13,786 bases of DNA from Legionellales bacterium (GTDB taxonomy: Bacteria; Pseudomonadota; Gammaproteobacteria; Legionellales; Legionellaceae), in contig DNMA01000187.1 of NCBI GenBank assembly GCA_003489505.1, positions 1 through 13,786 of the forward strand. Reading direction: 5' to 3'. The notes under the pieces were generated by a model, which was not told where the DNA came from, ran no database searches, and was given only the letters and a program-made list of their open reading frames with translations. This document shows, in pieces, positions 13,059 through 13,786 of this stretch. The position numbers and the translations under genes were made by a program. Each line of letters opens with the position of its first letter. The stretch's first letter is position 1.

Positions 13059-13786
13059 ATGCAACAAATCAAAGAACAATTACAAAAATTTCGCCAAGAA
13101 ATCTATGATTTATTCATTAAAAGACCCGATGCTATATTTAATTTATTAGATGCGCTAAGTAGCGATGGCCATCAATATAAAAGCGTTGTAGAATTAAGCC
13201 AATCGCCACGTTTCGAACGTGAATACAGTAGTATAACCGATGCAATCACACATGGTTTGAGTGACGTTGATTTCAAAAAAATACAAATGCAGGTATTTAA
13301 CCATACCAGAGCGACAGTTAATCGCCCTCATTTATTTTTTACGGATTGCACCAACAATCCAAGGCCCTATGCAAAAGTTATGCGAGAAAGAGAAATTGTT
13401 CATTTCCCTAATCCCGCGCCTGGCAATAAGCCGATTTGTGTGGGACATCAATATTCTTTATTAGCAATGGCCCCTCAGGGGGAGCGTTCTAAAAATGGGC
13501 GTTGGTTAATCCCACTTTCCATGCAAAGAGTTGGTTTAGATGAAAAAGGAAATGAAACGGGGGTTCAACAAGTGCTAGAGCTAATCGATGAACTGGGTTT
13601 AGAAGATGAGCTATGCATCAATACAGGTGATTCTTTATATGGTTCTGAAGCATGTCGCAAAAAAGCTGTTGCTAAGCAAAATTTGGTACAGATGTTTCGG
13701 CTGTCCAATAAGCGTAAGCTCTATCGAGCGCCAGAATATTTAAAGGTCCAAGGCCCAGGGCGAAGAAAGCTTTTTGGTGATAAGGT
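13059..13786 (+). CDS. DDE-superfamily transposase, 3' end cut by the window edge
   Basis: An uninterrupted frame of 242 codons from the ATG at 13059 to the last base, with GGA 8 nt upstream as a modest ribosome binding site. An RNase-H-like DDE core is recognisable. The first Asp is D96 in LFFTDCTNNPRPYA (92-105). A basic/aromatic block follows (PNPAPGNKPICVGHQYSLLA, 118-137), then a strand KNGRWLIPLSMQRV. The second Asp is D191 in LCINTGDSLYGS (185-196), followed by a Lys/Arg-rich stretch. The third acidic residue (Glu) would lie beyond the window. The pattern resembles IS4-like transposases seen in amoeba-associated bacteria, but I cannot fix the IS family. No frameshift or stop is visible, so the visible part looks intact and possibly active. 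Confidence 0.8.
   Translation, partial: MQQIKEQLQKFRQEIYDLFIKRPDAIFNLLDALSSDGHQYKSVVELSQSPRFEREYSSITDAITHGLSDVDFKKIQMQVFNHTRATVNRPHLFFTDCTNNPRPYAKVMREREIVHFPNPAPGNKPICVGHQYSLLAMAPQGERSKNGRWLIPLSMQRVGLDEKGNETGVQQVLELIDELGLEDELCINTGDSLYGSEACRKKAVAKQNLVQMFRLSNKRKLYRAPEYLKVQGPGRRKLFGDK

Larger units (their letters stand above)
12997..13786 (+). mobile_element. Insertion sequence, left part only (right end beyond the window)
   Basis: Inferred from the DDE transposase gene at 13059 and its upstream hairpin. The left boundary is probably somewhere between about 12880 and 12997, but no inverted repeat pair can be matched without the other end. The start given is the hairpin, not a proven terminus. 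Confidence 0.55.

Noticed and set aside
13261..13464. Plus-strand 67-codon frame inside the transposase gene
   Set aside because: It lies in another frame of the longer open transposase frame that carries the DDE motifs.
1..13786. CRISPR arrays, tRNA or rRNA genes, riboswitches
   Set aside because: No regularly spaced direct repeats, cloverleaf-like sequence or recognisable riboswitch core was seen on either strand; intergenic gaps are too short for most of these.

Overview
The window is AT-rich DNA (roughly 37-38% GC by eye) from a gammaproteobacterium. The RpoH fragment carries the proteobacterial RpoH box, the order coaBC-dut-algC/manB is typical of gammaproteobacteria, and the small size, low GC and tightly packed genes with overlapping 3' ends suggest a Legionellales/Coxiellaceae-like host-associated lineage. 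That placement is an inference from gene style, not from a marker phylogeny.

Layout. Position 1 lies inside rpoH (heat-shock sigma-32, 3' part), which converges on add (adenosine deaminase, minus strand). A divergent intergenic region with clear promoters leads to a two-gene plus-strand unit: a small uncharacterised protein and a YdiI/MenI-type hotdog thioesterase. This unit converges on, and overlaps by 55 nt, a minus-strand pair. The pair is a ketosynthase homologue with serine in place of the catalytic cysteine, followed by a three-domain adenylation / carrier-protein / thioesterase protein. Upstream of the pair on the same strand is hemH (ferrochelatase), then ssb, which has a strong promoter and a textbook terminator. 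From a divergent promoter next to ssb runs coaBC-dut-algC, spaced by 8 nt and then overlapping by 1 nt. It converges on a minus-strand cluster transcribed in the order small lipoprotein, rdgB, TPR-methyltransferase. Further right are a secreted cysteine-rich peptide gene (minus) and the 5' part of a DDE transposase gene that runs off the window end. No gene-free stretch exceeds 300 bases.

How the genes relate. Much of the window is housekeeping: nucleotide hygiene (dut, rdgB, add), coenzyme A (coaBC), haem (hemH), ssDNA binding (ssb), sugar phosphates (algC/manB) and stress transcription (rpoH). The unusual part is the ketosynthase-like / A-ACP-TE pair. It looks like a minimal assembly line of unknown product: acid activation, tethering on a carrier, a non-canonical KS step and release, with a hotdog thioesterase next door. 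Other points of interest are the internally duplicated 8-cysteine secreted peptide, two intrinsic terminators buried inside the coding sequence of the opposing gene, and candidate operators in the promoters of ssb, hemH and the small plus-strand operon.
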